A model generated the notes under the pieces. That model ran no database searches. It was not told the origin of the DNA and saw nothing but the letters and a program-made list of their open reading frames with translations. DNA of 64,000 bases from Cruorifilaria tuberocauda (lineage: Eukaryota > Nematoda > Chromadorea > Rhabditida > Onchocercidae), in the NCBI GenBank assembly GCA_013365365.1, contig JABVXU010000149.1:1-64000 (forward strand), in the 5' to 3' direction. The position numbers were made by a program, and so were the translations under genes. Numbering within the stretch: the first letter of the stretch is position 1; each line of letters begins with the position of its first letter. Below, one piece after another: positions 1-17,000 of the stretch.

Positions 1-245
1 ATCGATTATCGTTATTATTAATTATTATTACTGTTGTTACTATTATTAACTACTATTATTATTATTGTTATTATTATTAATACCATTTATTATTATTCCT
101 GTTAAATTATTAATTTAATTATCAATTATTATTATTAGTGTTGTTGATATTATTATTGTTGTCGTCAGTGATATTATTCTTATTGTTATTGCTATTATAA
201 TTACGATCGTTGCTACAATTATTATTATTATTATTTTGATAATAA
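1..245. repeat. ATT/TTA trinucleotide-rich low-complexity tract
   Basis: The first 245 bases are almost entirely degenerate ATT, TTA and GTT triplets interrupted by single substitutions. It reads as an old, decayed trinucleotide microsatellite. No coding frame is supported. Confidence 0.85.
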
Positions 246-2743
246 TACATGATTATTACTAGCAGGGAAAGAGAGAGTAATATTAGGGCTGTTAACTTTT
301 AACTATCCATCCTTTATAGATCAATGTTTCCCCTGAGAAATGAAATCATTTAACATTTATAAACGATCGACCGCACACAAACCTTACTAACCTTTTTATA
401 TTTCAGAATATGAGAAAATGTACATTGCAGCAATCATATAAAAGAGAGTTTTACAATGAAGAAAGTAATATGTACGTATAGAAATTCCCAACTGATATTG
501 CGCTTAAAATGATCAAATTGTTATTACCAAAAGTATCATTTCAAGAAGGGAAAATTGAAAATTCGACAGTTGGTAGCGGGAATTTCTCATTTGTCATCTG
601 ATAATTTATTGGTGAAAAGTTTTAAACATTAGCTTATATGAAAGATGAGTGAGTCTGTTTAAACTATATATATATATTGTTTTTTTTTTTTTTGAAAAGC
701 AATGATGCAAAATGCATTACTGTGGAAAAATTAGCGTGGAAAAAAATTTCTTTACCTTCGTGTCTTTCAAAGAAATTTTAATAGTTGAGTGATAAACGAA
801 TCATTCATAGCGAGAATAAATTTGCTTGATGTTAAGTTGGTAATTTGTGGCATGTTTTCCTGCATCCAAATCATTCCGAAAGAATGTTTTTTGAAATTAG
901 AAATTTTTGAAGCTTTATCATTTAACGAAACATTTCAAAGAAATTTACTGATTTGAAATGGGCAAGCATGTTTCATTTAAAAAAAGCACGACTTATTCTA
1001 TTCTTGTCTTCCCTTCCTAAATTCATCAATTTATCATCAGAGGTTGGTGAAAGGACCACCAGAGGATAATGACAATGTCAGTGTCTTCATTTATTCCGCA
1101 ATGAGTGAAAACCAGCATGAATAAGTTTTCATTGTTCTCGTTTTGTCCTGAGGCACTTCTCCCAAAGGTCAATTTGTCAAAAAATGGGGTCATTTGTGTC
1201 AGCGAAATTAGACATTCACTTTTCTGTCCACTCCCCCAATTTTCCAGTCGACAGATGACCCTTTTTGGTTTTTCCGTATGCGTAAATAAATGTCCAAGAC
1301 AGAGATGATGATACCACCCAAGGCGAAGTTAGATTACCCGAGCGGGAGAATCCGGTTCCACTGTAGCAAATGTGGTGGTCCCAACATTACTTCATTCCCT
1401 CTTTTTCTGGTGGAATCGTCTTCAACGAGGAAAATAATGCTGCATACTTTCTTCGTGAAATTCAGAATCGTTTGGCATTTTATCCAAGAATTCAAAGCTT
1501 TATAAAAAAGTCTTTGGAAAGATGAAGCATTTCTACCTCAATTTTTAATTCGTCAATTCATTTCAACTACATATGTATCAATAGGGTTATCAGAGTATTT
1601 GAAACTCGTTGATTGTGATATTCAGAGCTTTTAATTTGAACTTTTCCAATGATAGATATCAGTTTTGCATTTGACTATATCATTTAGTTTACTAATGACA
1701 GCCATCATTCTCATATTCGACGTCCTCTTTCAACAACGACAATAAGAAGGATGACATACGGAAACAATGGAAGACGGAAGAAATAATGTGTGTGATGAAC
1801 ATTCAACCATCAAGAAATATAAGGAAAATCACAGTGAGGCGCTTCCTTCCCTATCCCGACTGAAGTGGCGTAACCGGCGATTCTTCATTCTTTTAATCGA
1901 TGGTTCCGTGATAATGGTTTTACCATTTCTTCCTGCTTCCTCACGCAAAACGTTGAAACTTTCAGGCTGCACTTAAGAAGTAAATTAATTGGATTCCCTA
2001 TTGATCTGAAATTATGCTAAAGAAATTAGAAATTAATCAGTTATATTCAAATACATCACTCGACATAAACTATTCCTCATCTATTTCTATTATTTATTTT
2101 TATTTATAGAGTTAGCTATAAACATACATCTACTGCTAATCAAACATATAGTGCTCAAGTTTAATATTGATATAATTAGCTTCAGCTTATCACAACAGTT
2201 CAGTCTTTTGTACCGAATTCATTAATCATTGCAAGCTTTTCAAATATTACTGCAATTTAATTTTTTAATACTTTAATGATGATAATTTTGTTAAATGGAT
2301 TTCTCTCCAATATTTAAAACGATAATAGCTATGATAAGAAAATTTCAACGTCTCAAAGTATCAATTTTTTATTTTCATAATACAGCAATTATTAATTATT
2401 ATTATTTACGTTTGGAGAAAAAAATTACTTGATTGTTGATAGTTGATTATATGAATGTTTTAATAAAAATTACTTCCTTAAATTCAGTATTTTCTTAACA
2501 ATTCATTTATCTTGATTAAGGAAAATAAATATATATGATATAATCCGTGATTCTGATTACATCTAATAACAATGCTTAAACATCTATTGTAGGTATTGGA
2601 TGATTGCGAAGCACAAGATGGTACTATCATCATCACAATTACAAATCTTTGTTGTTGCGCATTACTTTACTTGTTGTTTCTCTTTCCCTCATTCTTCCAT
2701 TTTTCCCATTTTGTTCAATTACAGTTTGTTTGAAAGCTCTTCA

Positions 2744-2748
<5 letters not shown>

Positions 2749-2775
<27 letters not shown>
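2749..2775. repeat. (CT)n microsatellite
   Basis: An uninterrupted run of about 13 CT dinucleotides in non-coding sequence. It creates spurious Ser/Leu-rich reading frames on the plus strand. Confidence 0.9.
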
Positions 2776-4079
2776 TTATTAGTCATGTGAAAGTTTATAA
2801 GTGAAAGGAAAAAGTTTACTTTTCATGCACACTTTTGAAATATTTTCTCATTTTCACAACTATCATTGATCACTTTGACTTATAATGACCACAATTTATA
2901 GGTAAATAATTAGAATAATAAAAAAAAATTGAGCTACAACAATATTGAAAAATTAAGAGATGATTTTGAGGATATCGAATAATGTTACTTACATTCACCT
3001 CTGACTCGCATCCACACCATTGCAATACTTGCAGGTAATTAATATGATAAATAATATCTAAGCAAAACGGGATGTAGCAATGCTAACGTAACTTCATATT
3101 CCCTCACTTGTCGGGTTTTTATCCAGATTATAAGATCGATAATATTAGAATGTATTATTTGGAATGGTACTCAGATGAGTACCACAATGAAAGAATAAAG
3201 TTACGGGAAAAGAAATATATTGGCGTTCCCTTAATTTCTCTTTCTTTTCACTATATTTTCTATGAAGCTTTAATTAATTTAATTAGTCAAATTTTCCATC
3301 ATTTACTGATTTTACATTTCAATGTATTTGATATGATATCAAATATTACCTATACGTATGGAATGATGTTATCTATAGACTATTGCTAGCCTAAACTGAT
3401 ATTCATCAATTAAGTAATGAAGTTTCATAGTTTATATTCATTTTATGAGTGATGAAATAGTCTAAAAATGGCTGCTTCTCAATTTTCTTTGATTGAGATG
3501 ATTTCTTCGGCTTTTAAATGTTGAAATGTTCGCAATCATTGAAATAATATTTTCCTTTTTCTTTTTTCTTGAAGAAATTTTGTTAAATATTGTCGTAAGA
3601 AAAGAAAAAAAAAACATGTCTATTGTTGCCAGTTTTTTATTCATCCAATTTCAATCGAAACATTTATCTCAAGCAACAATAACCACATCTAATTTCTCCA
3701 TATCACACATTATTGGTTATGTAATCAGTCGATGCCATTAGATTTTCATATTTCGAAATATCTTAAATCATCAATTTTTGTTTATTTCCTTTGTTACTTT
3801 ACTTACTTACTAGCAAATTATTTTTCATTCAAAGTTTACTTAGAATGTGTAAATTAGAATTTTAAAAATGCCTTAAAAAATTATATACTATTTTGTTCTT
3901 TATTCTCCTTACTCTCTTTTTATGAGAATCTAGGCTTTAGTGAAATTCTCGAACAATAAACATAAGAGTGGAATTGGTGGTGTACGGGAGTGAAGGAGGT
4001 AGAATAGGGAGAGGAGAAAAAGGGTGGGATAAATGGAAAAAGTATTTCCATAACAAAAATAAAGAATGCTGATGTTCCT

Positions 4080-4260
4080 GCTGCTCCTCCGATCGGTCAT
4101 ATGGTCGACGTGGAGGCTTTGCTTGCTTTTCCTTCTCCCGGGTTCTATCCCGTGGGCGGTCCGTGGTGCCAGGAGGTGTTTGTTTGAGCTCTGTTTATTT
4201 TCCAAACATAATAAATGTGAAAAATGTTTGTAGTACGGTGCTGGTCGTCCCGGGCCTCTC
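4080..4260. other. GC-rich island upstream of the zinc-finger gene
   Basis: A segment visibly richer in G and C than its surroundings. It contains CTCCCGGG, the short inverted match CGGG...CCCG and several CpGs. It lies about 3 kb upstream of the first placeable zinc-finger exon and could be that gene's promoter or 5' exon. No conserved protein sequence is seen on either strand. Confidence 0.35.
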
Positions 4261-4317
4261 CTTTTCATGCCTTTCTAGACTTTATTTTCCATCTTAATAC
4301 TATTTCTTACTCCTATA

Positions 4318-4363
4318 CTCTCTCTCCCCCTCCCTCTCTCTCTCTTTCTCTCTCTCTCTCTCT
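4318..4363. repeat. Interrupted (CT)n pyrimidine tract
   Basis: About 46 bases of nearly pure C and T (CTCTCT units broken by CCCCC and TTT) directly downstream of the GC-rich island. Non-coding. Confidence 0.85.
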
Positions 4364-7145
4364 ATTTTACCGATATATCCCTTTTTATTTTTATTTCGTT
4401 ACTGATGACCAAAATATGTAATACAATCAAAAACACACACATACATATCGGATGACAGTAGTTTGTTAGAAAAAGTTAGCTAACTTTTGATAAAATTCAA
4501 AATTTGGATAACTTCTATTCATTGATACTTAAAGAATATACGAAGCATAATTGCTATCATTTAGAATTGTAAAAATTGTTTAATAGAAAACGTTGATATA
4601 GTGTTCAATATCTATTTGATAATCACTTCTCATCATTTTTACGTTCCATTCTTAAATTATGATTTAAGCATTCCTATATTAGAATTTCTTTTATTTAATT
4701 CCAAATGAGAGATGTATTTAATGCAAAAATTTCAATGTATCAATTAATAAATGGAATATTATTGAAGAGAAAGTAATTAATTGTAGCATACTAAATAGAA
4801 TAATTGCATAAGAAAAAAAGAAATAAATGAATAAAAGAACAATTTATCCTTATTTTTGGTCCATTCCCTAAAGCACTTTTTATGACTTATCACTGGGAAT
4901 GATTGATGATAGGTCTCTGAGATATGTTTATCAATTATTTCCATTTATATGCTTACTATTTAGCTTTTAATAAAACTGAAATTGGTGGAATTCTTTATGT
5001 GATTATTTTAGTTGATTAATATTTTGCCATTATCATTTTCATAAATGCGCATTCAAAGTCATCAATTCGAATGATCAAAGTTGATGCCTTTTTTTTCTCA
5101 TTTTTTTTTTGCAAATTATATTTATGAATTTTTCAAACTAAATAAAACTAGTTTTATCAGTCCATGTACCTATCGATGGTTAGGCTTTTCCTTAAACTAT
5201 CGATTTATACTAGGCTAATAGTAGCTTCGTGAAATGTGCCAGTTATAATGACATACTGTTTTGTCGAAATGTTTTTGGCTCATTTAAATACATACTTGTT
5301 TTTGGCTTTCTCATCTTCCAGTAAATAGCTTCTTTTGCATTTCCAATGTAAAGATTGTATAGTTTTGAAGAAATGCTTATTTTGAAATTTAGTATAACAA
5401 ATTTTTGTTAAGATACAATTTTGCTGATGGGATGGAAATGAAAAACATATCACTTGTTGACTTTTTCCTATAAAAGAAAAAAAGAGAAAAGAAGAAATTG
5501 TTTGTTTAAGGTTCACGGATGCATTTGGCTGTTTTCATCGCATAGGATGGTCAGTGGTATTGTTCATTCAATTTTCTTCGATTACAAGCTACTGCTTACT
5601 TCAACAGTAGTTCCTCACGCAACTTTCTGTTCGTTTTTGCTATCTAACAAAGCGATAACAATTTCATCCATTCCATATATCGCATTTATTTCTGTCACGT
5701 CATGAAGCAGGTAATTCAAATATTCTAATTAACTTTTTGAAAGTATTTATTAAACATATTTTTTCGATAATAAAATTGTCTCTTTGATTTTTGATCTTCT
5801 TATTAGTATCTAAACAAGCTTGATATTCTCGATTTAGTGACACGTTCCGATACGTCTATCTGTATCCGTAAAAATGACCAATATCGCCGTAATTCTGAAT
5901 TAAAAGACTTTCTTCATACTTGTTATTGTGAAACGAACTGTTTTTGTTGTGCGCAATATGAGAGTCTAAAAATATCTGGTAGTTTTAGGTTACGTTTCTT
6001 TGCTATCACAAAAATTTCGTTTTGACAAGTAACATTTTTATTTTGATCTTTGTATTTATTTTGTAAAAAAATTAAAATTGATAAGAAATCAAAAGATTAC
6101 ATTACAAAGATTTTTTAATGCTCTTATTTTATAATGCAAAAGTACGTGTTTAATACTTCTAACGCTGTTAATATTTAGTTTTCAAATTTAGTTTTGTCAT
6201 TTGATAACTATACTATTTCGTTACTTCATTATTCCATCTGATATAATCATTATTACTAAAAGTAACTAACCCAACAAAATATAACGGACTTACAGCTGAC
6301 ATCTTAAATCCCTTTGGGTAAGCTAGAAAATACTTCATGGCCGTATGTGATATGACATATATGGTGATGTCAAAATCACGAAATAATCTATACTGACTAG
6401 TAGAATATCGAAGTTTAATGGGAAGAATGGATGAATAATTTATGCTATTGGCAATCGAACATAAATAAATAGTTAAAAAAGCAAATTATGAAGTTCATGA
6501 GAAAGTTTCCAAATAGCTTTCTTTTTTTTCTCTGATGTATTTTAAAAAAATTTCAAAAATGAATAAAGTAATTGCTCCAATTTTTTTTCCCTCACTTTAT
6601 CGGAAAAAAAAGCATTGAATGAGATGGTAATTAAATAATATAATTTAGTCATTTCATCTTACTTCCATACTGTATTATATTTTTCGATAAATTTGCACAT
6701 TTAATATTTACGTTTATTAATAACGGAAGCATTGTAGTTTCTAATCAAATATGCATAGCTTCCTTTCAACGTCAATTTTTCAATTACTTGATTGTATGCT
6801 TGTGGCTTGTTAGAATTATCGAAATCTACTACTCTTTCTTTTTCATACTATACTTATCGTGAAGGGAGAAAGGACAACGAATAATGGATTTAATTATTAA
6901 AAAATTAAATTCATTTTCATTCTTGCTTTAAATTTCTCTCTTTCGCAATTATATGTATGTCTATGTAAAGCTTCTGGAATCAAATTTCACAAATGCTTTC
7001 TTATCAAAAAAATAATTTGTAAAATAGCATGTTATAGTGTTAGATATATATTTCAGAGCTATTGAATATCTTGAACTTACTTTCTAACAAAAATTATTTT
7101 GTCAATATTATTCGATCAATTTTTCAATCTTATAAAATATTTAAG

Positions 7146-11770
<4,625 letters not shown>

Positions 11771-14006
11771 GATTAATAACCTTCATTTTAAAAATGTTTA
11801 GAATAAAAGTTTGAGTCTTATTATCCATGGTTATATCCGGGTTCAGTGAGTTTTTCGGGATCGTAAACTTGTGATTTAATATGGTATGGTACGGTATGCA
11901 TGTAGCCAGCTAGAATTTTGCTCAGGATATTTCATATTTCTACGTAAATGAAGCCATTGTAAGAAGTCGTAAGTTCCCAAAAGTTGTATTAAAAAGCACG
12001 GAAGAAATCTATTTGAATAGAATGATTCAGTTTTTTTTCAAATAAAAAAAGTTTGCTGGCTTTGTTCACGGAGCTTCTTTTTTTCATCTTAATATTACTA
12101 TTTTTCATGATAATATCAATCGTACTGTTACTGTAAGATGTGCATTAATACAATTTTATAATTGTTAGTGTTGTAATTAGTAGGACAAGCATACCATATA
12201 CTATACAGTTTGAACTGTGGTAATATATAGTGATTGGGTATAAACTATTAAATAGTAATTCATCCTGTTACACTTTTTTTTCTTCAAATTCCTGAAAATT
12301 TCCTCTCGTTATGATATTTATGATATGAAAATAGTTCGCTATTTATTTTAGCTACGATCAGCAATGATTCGTTTCGTATAAGATACGGTATGGTCCACAG
12401 TATGATTTGTTTATTCGATGTTGTTGAGATGGATTAATATTGCATTGTTATGCCTTTTTCATTTATTCTAGTCCAATTATACTTTGACATAAGTCGATCT
12501 ATTTTATTTCCGTTTTTAAATTATTTTAATTTATTGCTGACAATTTTACTTAATTGATTAACAGAACTTTGTCGATCAAATTATTTGGTTATCCGTCATT
12601 GTTGTATCCTTGCTATTTCTACATCTTTACTATGTCCTTACTTCTTACACTTATTTATTCCACAGTTAACAAGCTATGCCTGTCTACTTTTCCGGCGATG
12701 ACGTATACTTTACTTCATTACTTTACTACACTTACATAAAGGATTTATCGTTTTTCACTCCCGTAATTAACGATTTTTTTTGTGTAATTTTGATCTTTGT
12801 AATTTACAATATTTTGAGATAATTATTAAATGTTGAAACCGAGGAAACTTTGGCATTATTAATCGTTGGATAAAAATGAATTAGTTCTTTGGATTTTCCT
12901 TACTTAATTTTTTTCCTCTTTTATGAAACACTACTCCTAATTTTAAAAATATTTTTTACAAAAAATGCAAATGTTTTAAAATAATGAATTTTCACTTGGT
13001 TCATTTTTCAGTCTGAATTTTTTGCCCTTACAAAAAAAGCCAACTTGTCTTTCTTCTTTATTTTATGCTGTTAATATTTTTTTTTACTTCCGATCACTTT
13101 TCTTCGAGATATTTTTTGACAGTTTGTGTTTATTACAGCTGTTCATGTTGTGCGTTCAATTTCGATTCGTGTCTTTTGTAATTTTTCTTTCTTTAACGAA
13201 TTCTCTGATTATCTTTATTAGTTTAATTTTTATTGTTTGTTCATGTTTTCGTTGAAGTATCTCATCAATAATTTGTCTTTCCACTTGTTTTTTTCTTTTT
13301 TTGAATACCATGCTAATTCAAACGTAGCCATGTTTCTTTTTTGATTTTTAGTTTTCAATCCTATGCACAGCAATTTAAATAATTTTTTTTCATATATTCC
13401 ATTGATATGAACTTAATATTTCATTTTCCATATGTATGTTGAACTGATGTGTAATAACGATAGGCTAGCTTTTTTGAAGTTAATTTTGCTAAAAGCAGTG
13501 CATTTAATTATTGAAATTAGTTTAAATTTGTCAATATCATATTTAAATTGTACAAATTGAAGCGCACAATAAATAAATTTACAATTCGTCGACTGAATTA
13601 ATCAAATGGAAAGAATTAGTAAATGTATTCAAAAAAATATTAACCTCATCACATAGCAAAGAAATTGATTAAGTATCAACGATTATATTAATACGATAGA
13701 AAAGGAAAAAATGCTTTGCAAGCCTGATCCATCCAAATAATGTAACAATTAAGGAGAAGAATGAGTAGGAAGAATATTCATCAATCGGAAGTCATCCTGA
13801 TTGAAACCGGAAAGAGAATGATTGGTAGTAGCTCAGTGATTGAATAATTGCATCTATAGATGAAGTTATTGAAGAATCGGGTCACATTTCCTCCTAACCT
13901 TCTTCTTCTTCCTTAGCCAAACACCGCTGATACATATTACTGCTTCTACTGCTCACCTTTTATTATAAATTTTCAAGGATACTATTTCTTAATTCTATTA
14001 TCACTT
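11771..14006. other. Intergenic, zinc-finger 3' UTR and upstream region of the PAN/ZP gene
   Basis: Apart from the AATAAA at 11802 I see only AT-rich sequence. Two short open frames near 12.55 and 13.02 kb are Phe/Leu/Ser-rich products of T-rich sequence and are not supported as genes. Confidence 0.6.
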
Positions 14007-17000
14007 ATGAGCTCAATGAATCATTTTGAACTTACTTTTATTCTTATTTTATCAATTCATCCGATATTTATCATTGGTAAGTTACTTTGTTACTAAATTA
14101 TGGGAAAATATATTTATGAAGTACGGGATAAAAATCATAAAATCATTTTCTGTACACATTATTATTGTAGAAGCGTATGATGTTAAAACTTTTCAAAATT
14201 TTTAAGATCATTTTGATACTATCATTATTTAAAAGGTAATTTTAGTTTTATGATGTTAATTTAAGCGTGTATTTTAATTGATATTTTAATGATGCCATAA
14301 ATAACGATGTCAATATCAATTGTATCATTAATAATGATGAAATTAAATTGATACCATCGTTTTGATTAATTTCTTAATTGTCGTTTTACGAAGAAAAACT
14401 TGTCGTAACTTCAATTTGCATCATCTGTAGGTATGAAATGTGTATTAATTTATGTTCGAAGTGAAGGTTACTATTCAGCGGGAAGAGTTCAAGCAGCATT
14501 TCAAGATTTAACACTTTTGGAATGTGCCAATCAATGCACATTCAAAACACAGGTGCAAAAAGTTCTTTGAATTATACTTAATAGAATATGACAAATAAAT
14601 AAATTCAGAAACAACATATTTCGAGTAATTTGTAATCCTTAATTAATAAGAAAACAACGTAATCTCTAATTAATTCAATTAAATTACTCGACAATTATTC
14701 ATTCGGTTCAAGTAATTGTTTTGTTTTTTAATTTTAAAAGCAATTGAAAAAGAATTAAAATTTCTTCTTTCTCCTTCATTACAAAATCTGGCATATTCTT
14801 GACGGATTTTTTGGATGATACTTACACGTTTGAATGTTTACATTCAAACGTTACATAATTCACGCATTTCAGGGGATAAATTGCACGTCATTTGAGTATG
14901 ATAGGACGCAATTGAGGTGTGTATTGAGGGAGGATAGTTTAATCAATGATAATAGAATGTTACCGTTGAAAACTGTTCAGAATATCACATTATTTCAGCA
15001 ACTCTGTCTTCCTGGTATGACTATTCTGAAGTACTTTTTAGCATCTAATTAACTTTTTTGAAAATTTTATAGCATACCTAAAGGTCCTTTCTGTTCTACT
15101 TTCTTCAGTGAATAAGTTGACGAAGGGAATAGAAATGATTTGAGCAAGGTTGTTAATTTGATAATTGATGTGAAATAATTTCTGCTATTTGTTGTTGAGG
15201 ATTGAATGGAAGGAATGTCCGTTCGATGATGAAAATCATGTGTAGATGAGAAACATTAGTGGAAATATTTGTGTATCATCGATGGGAAAAACTGAACAAT
15301 AAATGAATAATTCGAATTGAGGATAATATTCTGAAATAGAACGAATTTAAGTATTAAATATTATTATGAGTAAATGATGCATTTATTTCTTTTTAACTAA
15401 AAATGTTATTTGGGAAATAGATATTTTGGAAGAAGGAATATGTCCATCGCTGTATACTTTTGAACATCTTCCGGGACATATTCTGATGGGAATCGCCAAA
15501 GAGGTTTATTTATTTATCATTTCACTTATTTTAAGATGTTTTTCCTAAACTATAGGACTGTTTTCTTTCTTTTTAAAAAAGTTCTTTAACCAATGCTATC
15601 GTTATCAATTTTGTATAAGTATGACTTTGTGATATTGTAGGTAATACAAGTTGGATCTGTGGAAGAATGTTTAAGCATATGCTTAACTGCTAAAAAGAAA
15701 ATCGAAATCGATTGCAGGTATGTAAGATTTCAAATTTATTAAAATTGAAATCCAATAATTAACCAAAATTTTTCCTTTTTATTTTTTCTTAAAAATAGCA
15801 TTTATATCTAAATTAGAAATTGTAATTCATTTCCTAATTTATATTGAAATGAAATACTTGATGGGATAAAATTCTATTTTAACAGTAAAACAATTCTAAT
15901 ATTCTATCTATGGGTATATTTCTCAAGAATATTCGATTTTAGTGGTTGATTCTGAAAAATACGATAAAATTTGTTAACGATTTTTGTTATTTCTGAAAAG
16001 TTCATAGGTCAGCAATGTATTATTATGATACTGGCGAGTGTATTCTCAATGATGAGAACCGAGCGACAAGTATGACAATGATAACCAATGATACAATGAA
16101 TGTGCGGGTGGATTATTTCGAAAATCGTTGTTTCGATGGTTTTGTTTTCTTTATTGTTTATCCTTTTGACAAATAACTTTGGAATATTATATTTTCGAAC
16201 AGTGATATTTCTTTTTTTCTTTGCTCAGAAAAGTTGATTGAATTCGAAATACTGGAGGATGGAATAAGTAATATTCAGGCATTATTGCAATACTTATTAG
16301 ATTTAATCTTTATCTTTGTTTTTTAATTTTTTTTATTACATTTATAAATATTTTATAATTCTTTATGAATTTCATCTTTGCAGTACGGTGTTTAACTGAT
16401 TTCTCTGTACATTGGATCAAAGTGGAAAGATTCGCAATCAGTGATAAATCGGATCATCTTGTTATAAAACAAGTGACCAAAGAACAATGCTTCAATTATT
16501 GCCTTGTATTTTCATACTAACTAATTTTTTAGATATGTTCAATGTTTACATTGTTAATTTACTAGGTCTTCTGAATTTCTGAGAATTTTTTTCTTTCAAA
16601 ATCCAGTTATTCAAGTAATTTCTGCGACAAATCTAAACAGTCTTTGGACAAATGTTATCAAGTTTTTTATGAATAGTTATCATTTAATTTTTCATTTTTC
16701 AGGAAAACAAAATTGATGACCAACCCTTTCCATGCAAATTGTATGCGTATAGTGAAAACAGAATGACATGCCATTTGACCACAGAATCCGGTTTAACACA
16801 TACAACGACACTTGATGATAATCAGAAAATATTTAATAATCCGGAGAATTATGATTATTACGAAAAAATCTGCCTAAAAAGTAGTTTAATGTAAAATATA
16901 TTTGTAAAATATATGTAAAATAAACAGTAGTCAAATGTTCTAAGAGCTCTTTACTGTCCAGGTAGCTTTTTGAAAATGTATTGTGAATTTACGTGTGATA

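Larger units (their letters stand above)
246..7145. other. Long non-coding stretch upstream of the zinc-finger gene
   Basis: About 7 kb of AT-rich sequence with no exon I can support. It holds CT microsatellites and a short GC-rich island near 4.08-4.26 kb. The first zinc-finger exon I can place (7146) has no in-frame ATG ahead of it, so one or more 5' exons and the promoter of that gene probably lie here. Short open frames near 1290 (containing CSKCGG) and 2600 could be first exons, but nothing in them is diagnostic. Confidence 0.6.

Noticed and set aside
4130..4175. Possible tRNA T-arm (GGGTTCTATCCCG)
   Set aside because: No anticodon arm, D-arm or acceptor stem could be folded around it, and the loop length does not fit a tRNA.
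3930..4268. 112-codon minus-strand frame
   Set aside because: Composition follows the local GC-rich and purine-rich sequence; no recognisable domain or partner exon.
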